DNA of 64,000 bases from Bin80 sp964291275 (GTDB lineage Bacteria; Bacteroidota; Rhodothermia; Rhodothermales; Bin80): assembly GCA_964291275.2 (NCBI GenBank), contig OZ219799.1:1550001-1614000 (forward strand). Reading direction: 5' to 3'. Both the position numbers and the translations under genes were made by a program. Shown here piece by piece: positions 16,233 to 26,700 of this stretch (within the stretch, counting starts at the first letter, position 1; every line of letters starts with the position of its first letter). Below the pieces are notes generated by a model. It did not search any database and was not told the DNA's origin. It saw only the letters and a program-made list of their open reading frames with translations.

Positions 16233-18797
16233 CCCTGCCCATTACCCAACTTTTTGACTTGACATTCTGAACAGTGCCCCATATATTGGTGGCATGTTCA
16301 CGCAGAGTCAGGTTTTGCGCACCTTGAGTGCTCCGGAATCGCAGTCGCGTCTCACCGCGGTGTTGGGCGATGCCGCGTTGTCCACGCGCGCGGCGATAGC
16401 AAGGCGCGTGTGTGAACTTTTCACATTCGTTGATGCCTGCGGTCGGTTGCAGGTGTCCACTTGCGCCCGTGCGTTGTCAAAGCTGGCCGACCGTGGGCGG
16501 ATAGCATTGCCTGCGCCGACGAACAATTACGCGGCGGGGGCGGGTCCCCGCCTGCTGGCCGAACCGGTGCCTGCCCCGGAACGTTTGCCTGAGGTTGTTA
16601 ACGAGGTGGAGGGTCTTACGCTGGTTAAGGTGACCGACACCGATCAGCGTGAGATTTGGAACACGCTGTTGCATCATGAGCATCCGCGTGGTGTGACGAC
16701 ATTTTGCGGTGCCCAGGTACGGTATCTGATTGACAGTGCACACGGTTATGTGGGTGCGGTCGGTTTTTCGGCGGCCGCCCTGCGACTGGCGGCCCGGGAG
16801 CAGTGGATGGCCTGGTCGGACGCACAGCGACAGGCCCATCTGCACCGTGTGGTGTGTCTGAGCCGATTCCTGATGCGGGAGCGATGCCAGCATCTGGCCA
16901 GCTACGTGCTCAGTCGCCTGCTCAGGCGACTGGCTGAGGACTATCAGCAGCATTACGGCTACCGGGTGTGGATCGTTGAAACCTATGTGGATCCCGAATG
17001 GTCGGGTTCCTGCTTCAAGGCCACCAATTTTCAGTACATTGGACAAACCGCTGGCGGCCTCCGCCATGACACTCCGGAGCCGCCGAAGGCGTTGTATGTA
17101 TACGAACTTAATCGCAGGTGGCGTCAGCAACTGGGGGTGCCTGCGGTGGAATTACGTCCGGTCAGACAACCTGGTGAGATGTTGGATAGCGAACAGTGGG
17201 CCGATGCCGAGTTTGGGGATGCGCCGCTGGGCAACGCGCTGCGCTCGGCGCGGCTGGTCAAGAGTGCGTCTCTGCTCGCCGATACCATCGGCGCGGCGAT
17301 TACCGGGAACACGGGCTATGATCGGGCGGCGGTCAAGGGGCATTATCGCCTGCTGGCGAGCGATCCGGCGTCTGAGGTGACGCCGGAGAACGTGTTGGCC
17401 CCGCATCGGGCGCGTACCATAGAGCGTATGCGCAGCCAAAAGGTGGTCTTATGCATCCAGGATGGCAGTCGGCTCAATTACGGGTCGCGTCTGGCCTGCG
17501 AGGACTTGGAAGTCATTGGTCAGAATCAGACCACGACCAAATCGCGGGGACTGCATATTCATACCACGCTGGCGACCACCACCGATGGTCTGCCACTGGG
17601 CGTGTTGCGGTGCAGTTACAAAGATCCGACCGATGGACCGTTGAAGCCAAAGGCGCAGCGGTGGCTGGATGGTTATGCGGATATTTGTGAAGCCGCGCAG
17701 GAGCTATCGCGCAAGATCAAGGTCCTCTGCGTGATGGATCGGGAGGGCGACAGTTTTGCGCTCTTTGATGCGCAGCGGCAGCACAAGCGGGTTGATCTGC
17801 TGGTGCGGGCATCTAAGAATCGGCGTCTGGCAAAAGGCAAAAAGCTGTTTGAGACGATGTCCGGTGGCAAAGCTGCCAAGACGATCAGGATTGAGATTCA
17901 TCGCCGGTCCGTGCGGTCGAAGACGGCCGGACGCGCCTATCGCGTCGCCGATGCCGAAGTACGCTATGGCCCGGTTACGCTGCCCGCGACTCCACTGGTT
18001 GCGGATGCGGATCCGGTGACGCTCACCGGGGTGCATATCAAAGAAGTCTCGCCGCCTGCGGGTGAAAAGGCGATTGAATGGTATCTGCTGACCAGTCTTG
18101 CGGTGCCCTCGGCCCGGGCTGCGGAGCGGGTGCTGGGGTATTATCTGAAACGTTGGCGGATTGAGGACTTTTTCCGGGTGCTCAAGAGTGGCTGCAAAGT
18201 GGAACATATGCAGCTGCGGAGCGCCTTAAGACTGGAACGGGCATTGGCGATCTACTGTGTGATTGCCTGGCGTCTCATGGTGCTGACGCTGTTGGGGCGA
18301 ACCATGCCGGAGCTGGATCCGTCGGTATTCTTCACAGAACTGGAACTTGGATTCTTGACCGGCTACGCCAAGCGGGTACGACTGCCGGAACCCAAGATGC
18401 TGCGGGACGCCATGTTGCTGGTGGGGGTGTTGGGCGGCTATCAAAACCGGAATCGTGCCCCACCGCCGGGCCATCAGGTCATGTGGAGGGGAATCGAACG
18501 ACTCGCTATGGCCTTGGTGGGCTATCAGATGCACATTGAGGAGACCCAGGCCCGCTGCTGCTGCTGTGCAGATTCGTGATACCCTCACGAAACGGGAGAC
18601 TCTTACCCCAATGCTATGGCCCGGACGTACCGGTACCGTGAACCCAAGCGTGAAAACGCTCCGTCACCCTATGCTGCGGACCATCAAGGCGTGCGCTGTA
18701 AAGAGGCGCTCCGACCAGACAATCACGGCGGTAGAAAAAACGCTCACGGATCTCCCACAATAGTTAGACTACACCATTACTTGGGTAATGGGCAGGG
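16233..18797 (+). mobile_element. IS4-family (Tn5-like) insertion element, 2565 bp, with DruA-domain transposase
   Basis: Terminal inverted repeats of 17 bases: CCCTGCCCATTACCCAA at 16233-16249, and its exact reverse complement at 18781-18797. They are flanked by the 4-base duplication CAAG (16229-16232 and 18798-18801). It carries a single long transposase gene and ~218 bases of 3' non-coding DNA. It inserted into a HEAT-like gene; excision of the element plus one CAAG restores the frame, which confirms the boundaries. Confidence 0.9.
16294..18579 (+). CDS. IS4/Tn5-like transposase fused to a DUF4338 (DruA-type) domain
   Basis: 761 residues, far longer than the ~450-480 of Tn5 transposase. 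Residues ~105-290 match the DUF4338 pattern of Druantia protein DruA: a GAQVRYLI start, VGAVGFSAAALRLAAREQWMAW, RFLM..RCQHLASYVLS, then ETYVDPEWSGSCFKATNFQYIGQT. A Tn5-type DNA-binding domain follows (~301-350, WADAEFGDAPLGNALRSARLV), then the DDE core: D390 (IQDGSRLNYG), D482 (MDREGD) and E624 in the IS4 signature YLKRWRIEDFFRVLK, which fits Y-(2)-R-(3)-E-(6)-K. The C-terminus resembles the Tn5 dimerisation region. The reading frame is intact, so the element may be active. Confidence 0.9.
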   Translation: MFTQSQVLRTLSAPESQSRLTAVLGDAALSTRAAIARRVCELFTFVDACGRLQVSTCARALSKLADRGRIALPAPTNNYAAGAGPRLLAEPVPAPERLPEVVNEVEGLTLVKVTDTDQREIWNTLLHHEHPRGVTTFCGAQVRYLIDSAHGYVGAVGFSAAALRLAAREQWMAWSDAQRQAHLHRVVCLSRFLMRERCQHLASYVLSRLLRRLAEDYQQHYGYRVWIVETYVDPEWSGSCFKATNFQYIGQTAGGLRHDTPEPPKALYVYELNRRWRQQLGVPAVELRPVRQPGEMLDSEQWADAEFGDAPLGNALRSARLVKSASLLADTIGAAITGNTGYDRAAVKGHYRLLASDPASEVTPENVLAPHRARTIERMRSQKVVLCIQDGSRLNYGSRLACEDLEVIGQNQTTTKSRGLHIHTTLATTTDGLPLGVLRCSYKDPTDGPLKPKAQRWLDGYADICEAAQELSRKIKVLCVMDREGDSFALFDAQRQHKRVDLLVRASKNRRLAKGKKLFETMSGGKAAKTIRIEIHRRSVRSKTAGRAYRVADAEVRYGPVTLPATPLVADADPVTLTGVHIKEVSPPAGEKAIEWYLLTSLAVPSARAAERVLGYYLKRWRIEDFFRVLKSGCKVEHMQLRSALRLERALAIYCVIAWRLMVLTLLGRTMPELDPSVFFTELELGFLTGYAKRVRLPEPKMLRDAMLLVGVLGGYQNRNRAPPPGHQVMWRGIERLAMALVGYQMHIEETQARCCCCADS

Positions 18798-18963
18798 CAA
18801 GCCTGAGCTCCGGGGACACCTCCGCCCCGAGTTTGGTTACGAGCAATAGCGCCTGGTGCCGCTCCTTCCAGTCGCCCTCTGCCAGCAGGACAGACGCCTG
18901 CTGCTCCGTCACGGGCGCAGCCGCCCGCTCCTGCGCGGTTACCGCCGGGATCGCCAGCAGCAA
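18798..18963 (-). pseudogene. HEAT-like secreted protein, 5' part (split by IS)
   Basis: Encodes a signal-peptide-like start (LLLLAIPAVTAQE) and the first ~50 residues of the helical protein, ending SPELRLA at the IS. No ATG is available: the frame opens after the TAG of the peptidase-like gene at 19012-19014, and the best candidates are TTG at 18963 or a nearby CTG. The start codon may therefore already have been lost before or after the IS entered. See the 3' part at 15615-16232. Confidence 0.6.
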
Positions 18964-19011
18964 CAGGGCCTGCGTGAAATATAAATATCTTCCTAATACT
19001 CGCGTGGTTAC

Positions 19012-19296
19012 CTACCAATCTATGTGAATGTAGCTGCTGTAGTTCCAGGTGCGATTCCTGCCGCGCCTGTTTTCTGGCTTGCCACCCTTGAATCCTGAAG
19101 TCTGTCTCGCCCCAGCGACATCCATCGCTGCCTCCTCGAATTTTTCCCACATACCCACATCGAAGCCCGAGGCAGTGAAGTCCCCCGCCGTGCCCTGCAT
19201 GTGATCGCTTGTTGGCACGCCACCCACAGCCCTATTACCGTCCGGGCAGCGCCAGTCGGAGTTGATACGTATGCCGATTTGATGATTGTCCGACAT
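19012..19296 (-). CDS. Peptidase M15-like domain protein (D-Ala-D-Ala carboxypeptidase type), probably truncated
   Basis: 94 residues from the ATG at 19296. The core matches the M15_3/VanY-like zinc fold: INSDWRCPDGNRAVGG, then SDHMQGTAGDF (His and Asp ligand pattern SxHxxGxAxD) and YIHIDW at the end (final His). The family cleaves peptide cross-links in peptidoglycan or acts in phage or toxin modules. The upstream sequence in the same frame (to 19419) and a second frame (19328-19513) look like parts of one longer ancestral protein joined by a frameshift near 19390-19410, so the present gene is probably a remnant. There is no signal peptide. Confidence 0.55.
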   Translation of the reverse strand: MSDNHQIGIRINSDWRCPDGNRAVGGVPTSDHMQGTAGDFTASGFDVGMWEKFEEAAMDVAGARQTSGFKGGKPENRRGRNRTWNYSSYIHIDW

Positions 19297-19600
19297 GTAG
19301 GTTTCTAAAGTATCTCTGCCAGAGACTTCAGCGCCCCCTTTGCGCTGCCCTCCCCGACCGGGAGCGCACACAGGAATGTTTAGCTCCGAGCCCCAGCCGC
19401 TCCGCCATGTCGACGTCATTCTGGCTTGCCAGGACGATGGCCTGCTTGCCTTCCGGTCCCGCCTGCCAAGTGTACAGCAGATATTCCAGCTTTATACGCC
19501 CCCCTTCAGGCAATCAAAGTCTCTCAGTATCTTTTTTCGACCGTGGAAATACTTGGCCGGGCCACGGTCGACGGCTGTCAGCCCTCGACTTACATGCGCG
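19297..19600 (-). pseudogene. Decayed coding remnants upstream of the M15-like gene
   Basis: Three successive minus-strand frames carry protein-like sequence. One is VDRGPAKYFHGRKKIL near 19545-19590, a pattern I associate with the N-terminus of P-loop ATPases. The second is LEYLLYTWQAGPEGKQAIVL and ASQNDVDMAERLGLG near 19395-19490. The third is the frame that leads into the M15-like domain. Each ends at a stop or shifts frame. This looks like a mosaic of broken genes; identities are uncertain. Confidence 0.35.
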
Positions 19601-19602
19601 GA

Positions 19603-22347
19603 TCAATTTTCGATGATGTTGCCGTCGGTATCAAGTCGCACTACGGTTCCGTAGCCCAACGCCTGGATATCCGCCTCAATAAAACTCAAGTCGCCTACGA
19701 TCAGCCAGATAAGATCATTTGGCCGGAGTACCTCCTCGGCGGCTTCGGCAATCGTATCGACATTCAGAGCACGCACCTGGTCAGGATAGGTCTCGTAGTA
19801 GTCTTCCGGCAAATCGTATTGTACAAGCTGTTGTATGCTGGCGGCGACAGATCCATTCGTTTCCCATAACCCTGGTAGGGCAAGTGTCTGGCTCTCCTGC
19901 GCCTTGAGCACCTCATCTTCGGTGGCAGGATTATCCCCCAGAATGCCCTCAAGTTCGCCTTTGATTTCCATCATGGACTCCATGGTCTTATCCGTTTGCA
20001 CGGGTGCGTAAACCAAGAATGGGCGCTGTCCGCGTGCGGTAAGCAGCAAAGAGCTTGCGCCATACGACCATCCTTTCTCCTCGCGCAGATTCATATTGAT
20101 CCGCGAAACAAAAGCACCGCCCAGGACCGTGTTCATGGTCTCTATACCGATGTTGTTTGGCGTATTGCGTGGGGGGGCCAGATGGCCGGCTAGAATGATG
20201 GACTGTTGCGCCTGAGGTCGATCCATCAGGTATACGCGCGAACCGCCCTCGGATGTCACTGAAGCGATATTCTTTGATGGTACATCTGCCGATTCCCAGC
20301 CTCCCAAGCGGGCTTCCAGAAGAGGAATAAGTGTGTCTAGGTCTATGTCCCCGACTGCAATCAGCGTTGCGTTGCTGGGTTTGAACCAGGTATCATGATA
20401 ATCCAGGAGATTCTGGCGTGTCATATTGGTAACCGAGGCCTCCGTACCGCTGCCGGTCAAAGGGTTACTGTAAGCGTGATCTGTGCCGTAGTAGAGTGTC
20501 GGCATCACACGCAGTGCCATCTGGATCGGATTCGCTTTCTCCCTCTGGATTCCTGCCAGGCGTTCCTGCTTTAAGCGGGCAAACTCCGATTCAGCAAATG
20601 ACGGATTCAGAATAACGTCTGCAAAGAGGTCCAAGCTTGCGTCCAAGTTCGCTTTCAGCGCTGTCAGGCTCACAGTAGAGCCATCCAGACCGGCGCCGGT
20701 TCCGAGACTCGCCCCAAGGTTCGCAAGGCGGTCATTGATTTCCAGAGCAGTTAGGCTAGTTGTACCTTCATCTAGCATGGACATGACCATACTTGCTGTG
20801 CCTGGGGCGATGCCCTGATCAGAAGCATAACCCGCGTCCAACACCAATGTTAAGTCGAGTGCGGGTACTGCGCTGCGTTTCGCAAGGATGACTTCTAATC
20901 CATTACTGAGTTTTGCCCGACGGAACTCAGGGAATTTTACCTCAGGCTCGTCGCCGGTTTCGGGCAGGGTTGAGCGGTCAGCCGGCTCGACTGTCGCTGA
21001 CAGTTCAGGGAAGGGGTGTACTTCCATGATGTACACACCGTCCGAGAGCCATTCCTCTGCGGCTTGACGCACACTCTCAGGAGTTGCAGCATCTTTATCA
21101 CGGAAGGACTTCAGATAGGCGTCAGGGCTGCCGCCATAGATTTCAGAGGATGCCAGAATATCCGATTTACCACCAAACCCTCCGATGCGCTCCATACCAT
21201 AAATGAAGCCTGCTTTTTCCTGTGTGATTATCCGGCGAAGTTCTTCTGGTGTCGGTCCTTCGGAGAGGAGCGTAGCCAACTCTTCATTCAGTGCTGTTTC
21301 CACATCTGCAAGTGCTATGCCCGGGCGAGCTGTTGCCTGAATGATGAACTGGCTCCCTATGCTGCCTGCAGAAACATATGCACTGGCGTTTGTAGCAATC
21401 TGATCTGTGTAAACCAGTCGTTTGTAGAACCTTGAATTTTTGCCGCTGGAAAGCACGCTGGACGCCAGATCCAAAAGGTGGAAATCATTGGAGTAGCGCT
21501 CTGGTATGTTCCAGACTTTGTAGATACGCGACTGCGGTACGCGATCCTGCATGATTTCGCGCTGCTCCCCCGTACGTTTGGCGACCCAGGCATCGAAATG
21601 GGATACTGGTGGACCAGGTGGGATATCTCCAAAGTATTTCTCAGTCAAGGCACGGGCCTCACTCACTGTGATGTCCCCCGCGATTGAGACGACAGCATTG
21701 TTTGGGCCGTAATAAGCCTTGAACCATTCCTGTACATCTTCCAGTTCAGCGGCGTTGAGATCTTCCATTGAGCCGATGACTGTGTGGGCGTAAGGGTGTC
21801 CTTTGGGGTAGGTTGCGTTTGTAATGTGGTTAAAAACCTGTCCGTACGGTGCATTTTCCCCCTGACGCTTTTCGTTCTGTACGACGCCGCGTTGCTCGTC
21901 AAGCTTTGCCTGATCGATAGCCCCAAGAAGATGGCCCATTCGGTCAGATTCCATCCATAGCACTAAATCCACGGCATTCTTGGGCACGGTCTGGAAATAA
22001 TTTGTACGATCCTTGTTGGTCGTACCATTAAGATTCGTTGCACCGATGCGCTCCAGTACCTGGAAGTAGTCGTCGTTAAAATTCTCCGAGCCGTTGAACA
22101 TAAGATGCTCAAAAAGATGAGCGAAGCCACTGCGTCCCTCCGGCTCATTTTTTGATCCTACGTGGTACCATAGGTTCACGGCTACCAGAGGAGCTTTATC
22201 GTCTTCGTGGACGATGACCGTCAGGCCGTTGTCCAGCTGAAATTTTTCGTACGCAATTTCTGGAATTTGCATGGTGTTATTTTCCTGTGCCCAAGTGCTT
22301 GATACACACAGCAGCAAGGTTAAGAGAATTGGCAATTGTTTTTTCAT
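19603..22347 (-). CDS. Secreted M16-family zinc metalloprotease (two-domain, pitrilysin-like)
   Basis: 914 residues from the ATG at 22347; the TTG two codons earlier is less likely. A signal peptide (KKQLPILLTLLLCVSSTWAQ) precedes two M16 halves. The active half carries the inverted zinc motif HLFEH (H77, E80, H81) and a downstream NEKRQGEN segment for the third ligand. The C-terminal half (from about residue 480) lacks the zinc motif but keeps the R/Y substrate region near NMNLREEKGWSYGA. Such periplasmic proteases degrade peptides and, in some bacteria, leader peptides. It lies downstream of a serine hydrolase gene on the same strand. Confidence 0.94.
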   Translation of the reverse strand: MKKQLPILLTLLLCVSSTWAQENNTMQIPEIAYEKFQLDNGLTVIVHEDDKAPLVAVNLWYHVGSKNEPEGRSGFAHLFEHLMFNGSENFNDDYFQVLERIGATNLNGTTNKDRTNYFQTVPKNAVDLVLWMESDRMGHLLGAIDQAKLDEQRGVVQNEKRQGENAPYGQVFNHITNATYPKGHPYAHTVIGSMEDLNAAELEDVQEWFKAYYGPNNAVVSIAGDITVSEARALTEKYFGDIPPGPPVSHFDAWVAKRTGEQREIMQDRVPQSRIYKVWNIPERYSNDFHLLDLASSVLSSGKNSRFYKRLVYTDQIATNASAYVSAGSIGSQFIIQATARPGIALADVETALNEELATLLSEGPTPEELRRIITQEKAGFIYGMERIGGFGGKSDILASSEIYGGSPDAYLKSFRDKDAATPESVRQAAEEWLSDGVYIMEVHPFPELSATVEPADRSTLPETGDEPEVKFPEFRRAKLSNGLEVILAKRSAVPALDLTLVLDAGYASDQGIAPGTASMVMSMLDEGTTSLTALEINDRLANLGASLGTGAGLDGSTVSLTALKANLDASLDLFADVILNPSFAESEFARLKQERLAGIQREKANPIQMALRVMPTLYYGTDHAYSNPLTGSGTEASVTNMTRQNLLDYHDTWFKPSNATLIAVGDIDLDTLIPLLEARLGGWESADVPSKNIASVTSEGGSRVYLMDRPQAQQSIILAGHLAPPRNTPNNIGIETMNTVLGGAFVSRINMNLREEKGWSYGASSLLLTARGQRPFLVYAPVQTDKTMESMMEIKGELEGILGDNPATEDEVLKAQESQTLALPGLWETNGSVAASIQQLVQYDLPEDYYETYPDQVRALNVDTIAEAAEEVLRPNDLIWLIVGDLSFIEADIQALGYGTVVRLDTDGNIIEN

Positions 22348-22483
22348 GGACAAAGCTAAGGCTAGTTATGTGGAAGTCGGAATATGCAAACATAACATCT
22401 ACGAAAGGCTAAAGCTTCAGGTTGCGAAAGAATCTCCTGCAAGATTGATGGGAGTATGCGGCGATGTTGTGCCAGAATGTGTT

Positions 22484-23587
22484 TTAGCGCTGAACATGGT
22501 TAACGAAAAGGGAGACCAACTCTTGAACTATTTCCAGGTCGGCATTACTCATATTGATCATAGCGGCAACCACCACGCCGGTCTCTGGCTGGATAACGAG
22601 GCGTGAAGTGCCTCCGATAGCTCCTCCGCTGTGACTGAGGTAGCGAAGGTTATCTGTGCGGGTCTCTACGTTCCAGCCGAAGGCGTATCCGGTAGGTTCG
22701 CCCGTATTGGTTAGCTGTTCCGTAAACAGTAATTCTTTGGCTGCATCGTCGAGAAAAGTCGAGTCTAAATGGGCTATTCCAAATCGAACCACGTCAATCG
22801 GGGTGGACAAAAATCCGCCTCCTGCCCATTTATAGCTGTTATCTACAAAGGGTGCATTGAGCAGTAAGCCTTCCTCGTTACGGATGTAGAAGCGTACCCG
22901 GTGAGCAATCAGCTTATCTGGGTGATCCGCAACCGTGTTCAGCATTCCGAGGGGGAGAAAGACTTCCTGTTGCATGTGATCTAGAAAAGGCTCTCCGGCA
23001 GCCCCCTCAACCACTGCACTGATCAGATTCCAGCCGTAGCTGGAGTATAGAAACCGCGTACCGGGCTCATGCATGAGAGAATCCGTCGCAAATATGTCCA
23101 AGCCATCACTGACCGTAGCATAGGGAGTGGCGGATAGCATTTCACCTGGTCGATAGCTGCGAATTCCTCCGAGATGTGCACCAAGTTGGCGTGTAGTGAC
23201 GGGCCAGCGTTTTTGCGGAAAATCCGGCACATATTGCTGTACACTTGCATCTACATCCAATCGTCCCTGGCTATAGAGTTTGGCGGCCGCTGCCGCCGTT
23301 ATAGGTTTCGATATACTTGCGATCCTGAAGCGGCTATGCGGCCACATTGGTACGCGTTGTTCCAGATCAGCGAAGCCAACTGCTTCCGACCAGATCAGTT
23401 GACCTTCAACTGCTGCGGCTACGGCTATTCCTGGAAACTTGTGCTCCTGCCATGCTTCGAAGATCATTTTTTTGGCCGAGTCAACAGCAGCTTGGTATTG
23501 ACCCGATATTTGAGCATACTGTGCCCCTGCACATGGTGCAAGCACGAAGGATAGCACAAGTAGTAAATGACGTCGAGGGAAGATCAT
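22484..23587 (-). CDS. Serine beta-lactamase-like hydrolase (class C/LACTB family)
   Basis: 367 residues with a signal peptide (LLLVLSFVLAPCAGAQ). Catalytic motifs: SxxK as SISK (S91 nucleophile, K94), the Tyr motif YSSYGWN and the third motif HSGG in place of KTG. This set matches the beta-lactamase-related esterases/peptidases (PF00144) of the LACTB or EstB type more than true resistance enzymes. The substrate could be a peptide or ester. It ends 137 bases before the M16 protease start, and the two may be co-transcribed. Confidence 0.92.
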   Translation of the reverse strand: MIFPRRHLLLVLSFVLAPCAGAQYAQISGQYQAAVDSAKKMIFEAWQEHKFPGIAVAAAVEGQLIWSEAVGFADLEQRVPMWPHSRFRIASISKPITAAAAAKLYSQGRLDVDASVQQYVPDFPQKRWPVTTRQLGAHLGGIRSYRPGEMLSATPYATVSDGLDIFATDSLMHEPGTRFLYSSYGWNLISAVVEGAAGEPFLDHMQQEVFLPLGMLNTVADHPDKLIAHRVRFYIRNEEGLLLNAPFVDNSYKWAGGGFLSTPIDVVRFGIAHLDSTFLDDAAKELLFTEQLTNTGEPTGYAFGWNVETRTDNLRYLSHSGGAIGGTSRLVIQPETGVVVAAMINMSNADLEIVQELVSLFVNHVQR

Positions 23588-23707
23588 GTGTGCAGCAGGG
23601 TTCGTGACAGTAAGCGCAGTACGCAGGTTTCTGCGCTCTGTTCAAACAATAGTCTTTACGTTTGCGTTAACAGCGACTCTAAGATTGAAATTTTTTCACA
23701 AATATTC

Positions 23708-26700
23708 ATGATGCGTGCAGGTGGTGCGGTTTTTTTAACGAGTTTGTTCGTTGTGGCGCTCGGATGTGGGGGGACTGGTAATCCGCAACCAGGATCCGAA
23801 ATCTACGATAATACGGTAAGCGCCTTTTATGCGGGTGTATCCGCTATGGAAGTGGGCGAAGACCTGCGTGCCAACGCTAAGCTGACGCTAGTCACGGAGC
23901 TTGCTCCTATGGAACCTGCCGCGTGGGCAAACCTAGCCCTTATGGCAATGCGCCGCAATGAACTGGAAGTGGCACAGGAGCACTTAAACCGGGCCTTGAA
24001 TCTGGATTCAACAAACAGTGGGGTCTTACTCCTGGCAGCTGCTCACGCACGGATGCTGGGTGATGAAGCAGCACAGGTAAGCCACCTCCGAAAAGCAGTG
24101 GCAAGTGATTCCCTGAATGCTCACGCACTTTTTGATCTCGTTCATCTCCTATCTGGCAGTTCGGATGAGGTTGCGGTATTGATGGAACAACTCGATAGCG
24201 CCGTCCCAGAAAATACCTCGGTCCTACTCAAGCGCTTGGAACAGTCTGTGTCTCTTGGAACACTGGATCTGGAGCTACTAAACGAGTTGGCCAGTCATCA
24301 CTGGGGACCGGACGTAAATGAGCAGATTCAGGCCCTGCGCGAGGCTGCCGTTGAGGCCGGTGATGTCGCTACGCAATTGGCATTTCTGCGCAATGTACTC
24401 CTCAGCGAGCCGCAGTATCGTCAGGATCTGGCGTCTGTGCGTGTACCCATTGAACGTGTAGGCGACCCAATTACGCGCTTTATCCGTTTGGCAAGCCCCG
24501 TTTCTACACCTGCGTCACTGGACGATTCTCTGCAATTTATTGTTGATCAATCCCTCATACCGACAGAAGGACCTCAGGAATGGATTGCGGCAATCGCATT
24601 AGGTAATGCCGCACTGCCAGCCATTTTCTATGCGGGGTTGGATTCCGTCAAAACGCTTCGTGAAGAAGCATGGGAGGCGCCGGGCGTTAGTGGGCATGAT
24701 GCAGGTATTGGGATAGATTTTGATTTTGATTTCCGTACGGACATTGTTCTGGCAGGAGCTGAGGGGATGCGTTTATTACGCCAGGATTCGCTTGAGCAGT
24801 TTGCGGATGTTACCGCCACTCTGGGTTTGGATGCAGCAATTCTCGATGCAGCGTACACGGGTATTTGGGCTGCAGACGTTGACTTGGAAGGTGACGTTGA
24901 CTTGCTCCTGAACACCGCCCAAAATGAGCTCTTAGCGCTACGCAACAATGGGGACGGCACATTCGAGCGTGCCGACTGGTTCTCCGGTATTTCTGGTGTT
25001 AAGGCGTTTGCTTGGGCAGACTTTGATCAGGACGGCGATCCAGATGCTGGATTTGTAGATGCCGAAGGGAGTTTGGTGGTGTTGCAAAATGAAAGACAGG
25101 GCCGATTCACCTCCATGCCAGTATCGGTAGGGGATATCACGCCCCTGGATATTACAGTCTCTGACAGCAACAGTGACGGTAAGATTGAGCTTCTGGTGCT
25201 TGTAGATACCGGACAGATACTACGAATCACTCTGGGATATCAGGAAACGGTAGAAGCATTGGCGCAGGTAAATCTGAAGACATCTGACGCCCAGCTTTTG
25301 ACAGGAGATTTGGACAATAACGGTGGTGTGGATCTGGTCATAACTGAGGCGGGACAGTCCCATATTTTGCTACAGGATCAGGACTATGCATTCTATTCGC
25401 ACGGAGTTCCTGTAGATCTGGAAGCCTATGCACTTAGTGCTACACGCTTTGCAGGTCGCCTGGATCTGATCGGTCTGGATGCCGACCATCAACCGACACG
25501 ATTTGGAGTCCTCACCACTAAAGGGTACCACTGGAAGCAGATCCAACCTCGTGCTGCACAAGCGGTAGGGGATCAGCGCATCAACTCGTTTGGGATTGGT
25601 GGAGAGGTGGAGATTCGTGCCGGATTACTGTATCAGAAGCAGCCCATCATGCAACCCATTGTACACTTTGGTCTCGGAACGCAGTCGCTTGCGGATGTTG
25701 CACGAATCACTTGGCCCAATGGGTCTGTTCAGGCCGAGTTTGATCTGCTTTCAGATGAAATTGTGAGTGCCACACAACGATTGAAAGGATCCTGTCCGTG
25801 GCTCTTTACATGGGATGGAGAAGAGATGACCTTTGTCACTGATTTTATCTGGCGCTCACCTCTGGGACTTAGAATCAACGCCCAGGAGACGGCCGGAATT
25901 ATGACAACCGAAGATTGGGTCAAGATCAGGGGAGATCAACTTCAACCGCGGGAGGGGTATTACGATGTCCGGATCACAGCCGAATTATGGGAAACTCATT
26001 TTTTTGATCATGTATCGCTTATGATTGTCGATCATCCCATAGGGACTGAAGTTTTTGTCGATGAGCGATTTGCTTTCCCCCCACCAGAATTGAAAGTACA
26101 CGTGACCGGTGAGCTGATGCCGGTCATCGGCGCGTGGGATGACCGTGGAGAGGATGTGCTGGAGCTGGTTGCTGTTCAGGATGAGAAGTATGCAGACTTC
26201 TTTGGAAGAGGTGACTACCAGGGTATAACACGGCATCATTTTCTGGAGGTAGAAATAAGTGACAAAACCCCTCAGGATGCTTTGTTAATTGCAAGAGGAT
26301 GGATTCGACCTACCGACAGCTCAATTAATGTAGCTATCAGCCAAGGGCAGCATGCAGCTCCAAGCGGACTGCGGGTTGAAGCACAGTTACCTGACGGATC
26401 CTGGGAAACTATTCATGCCAACCTTGGATTTCCAAGTGGGAAGTCAAAAACTGTACTGATAGATCTGGTCCCGGCAGCGAGGGAGCTTGATATTCGGCGA
26501 TTACGCTTGCATACTAATATGGAGATTTACTGGGATGTATTGTACACGGCAGCGAAATTGAGTGATTCCGACGGGCGGGTGGCGCATCTCCTGCCTGCGG
26601 AGGCGGACCTCAGATATCGTGGTTTCTCGGCGGTTAGCGAAGCAGATCGCTCTTCTCCTGAGTTACCCGAGTACGGTACACTTGGTGGCACTGCGCAGAT

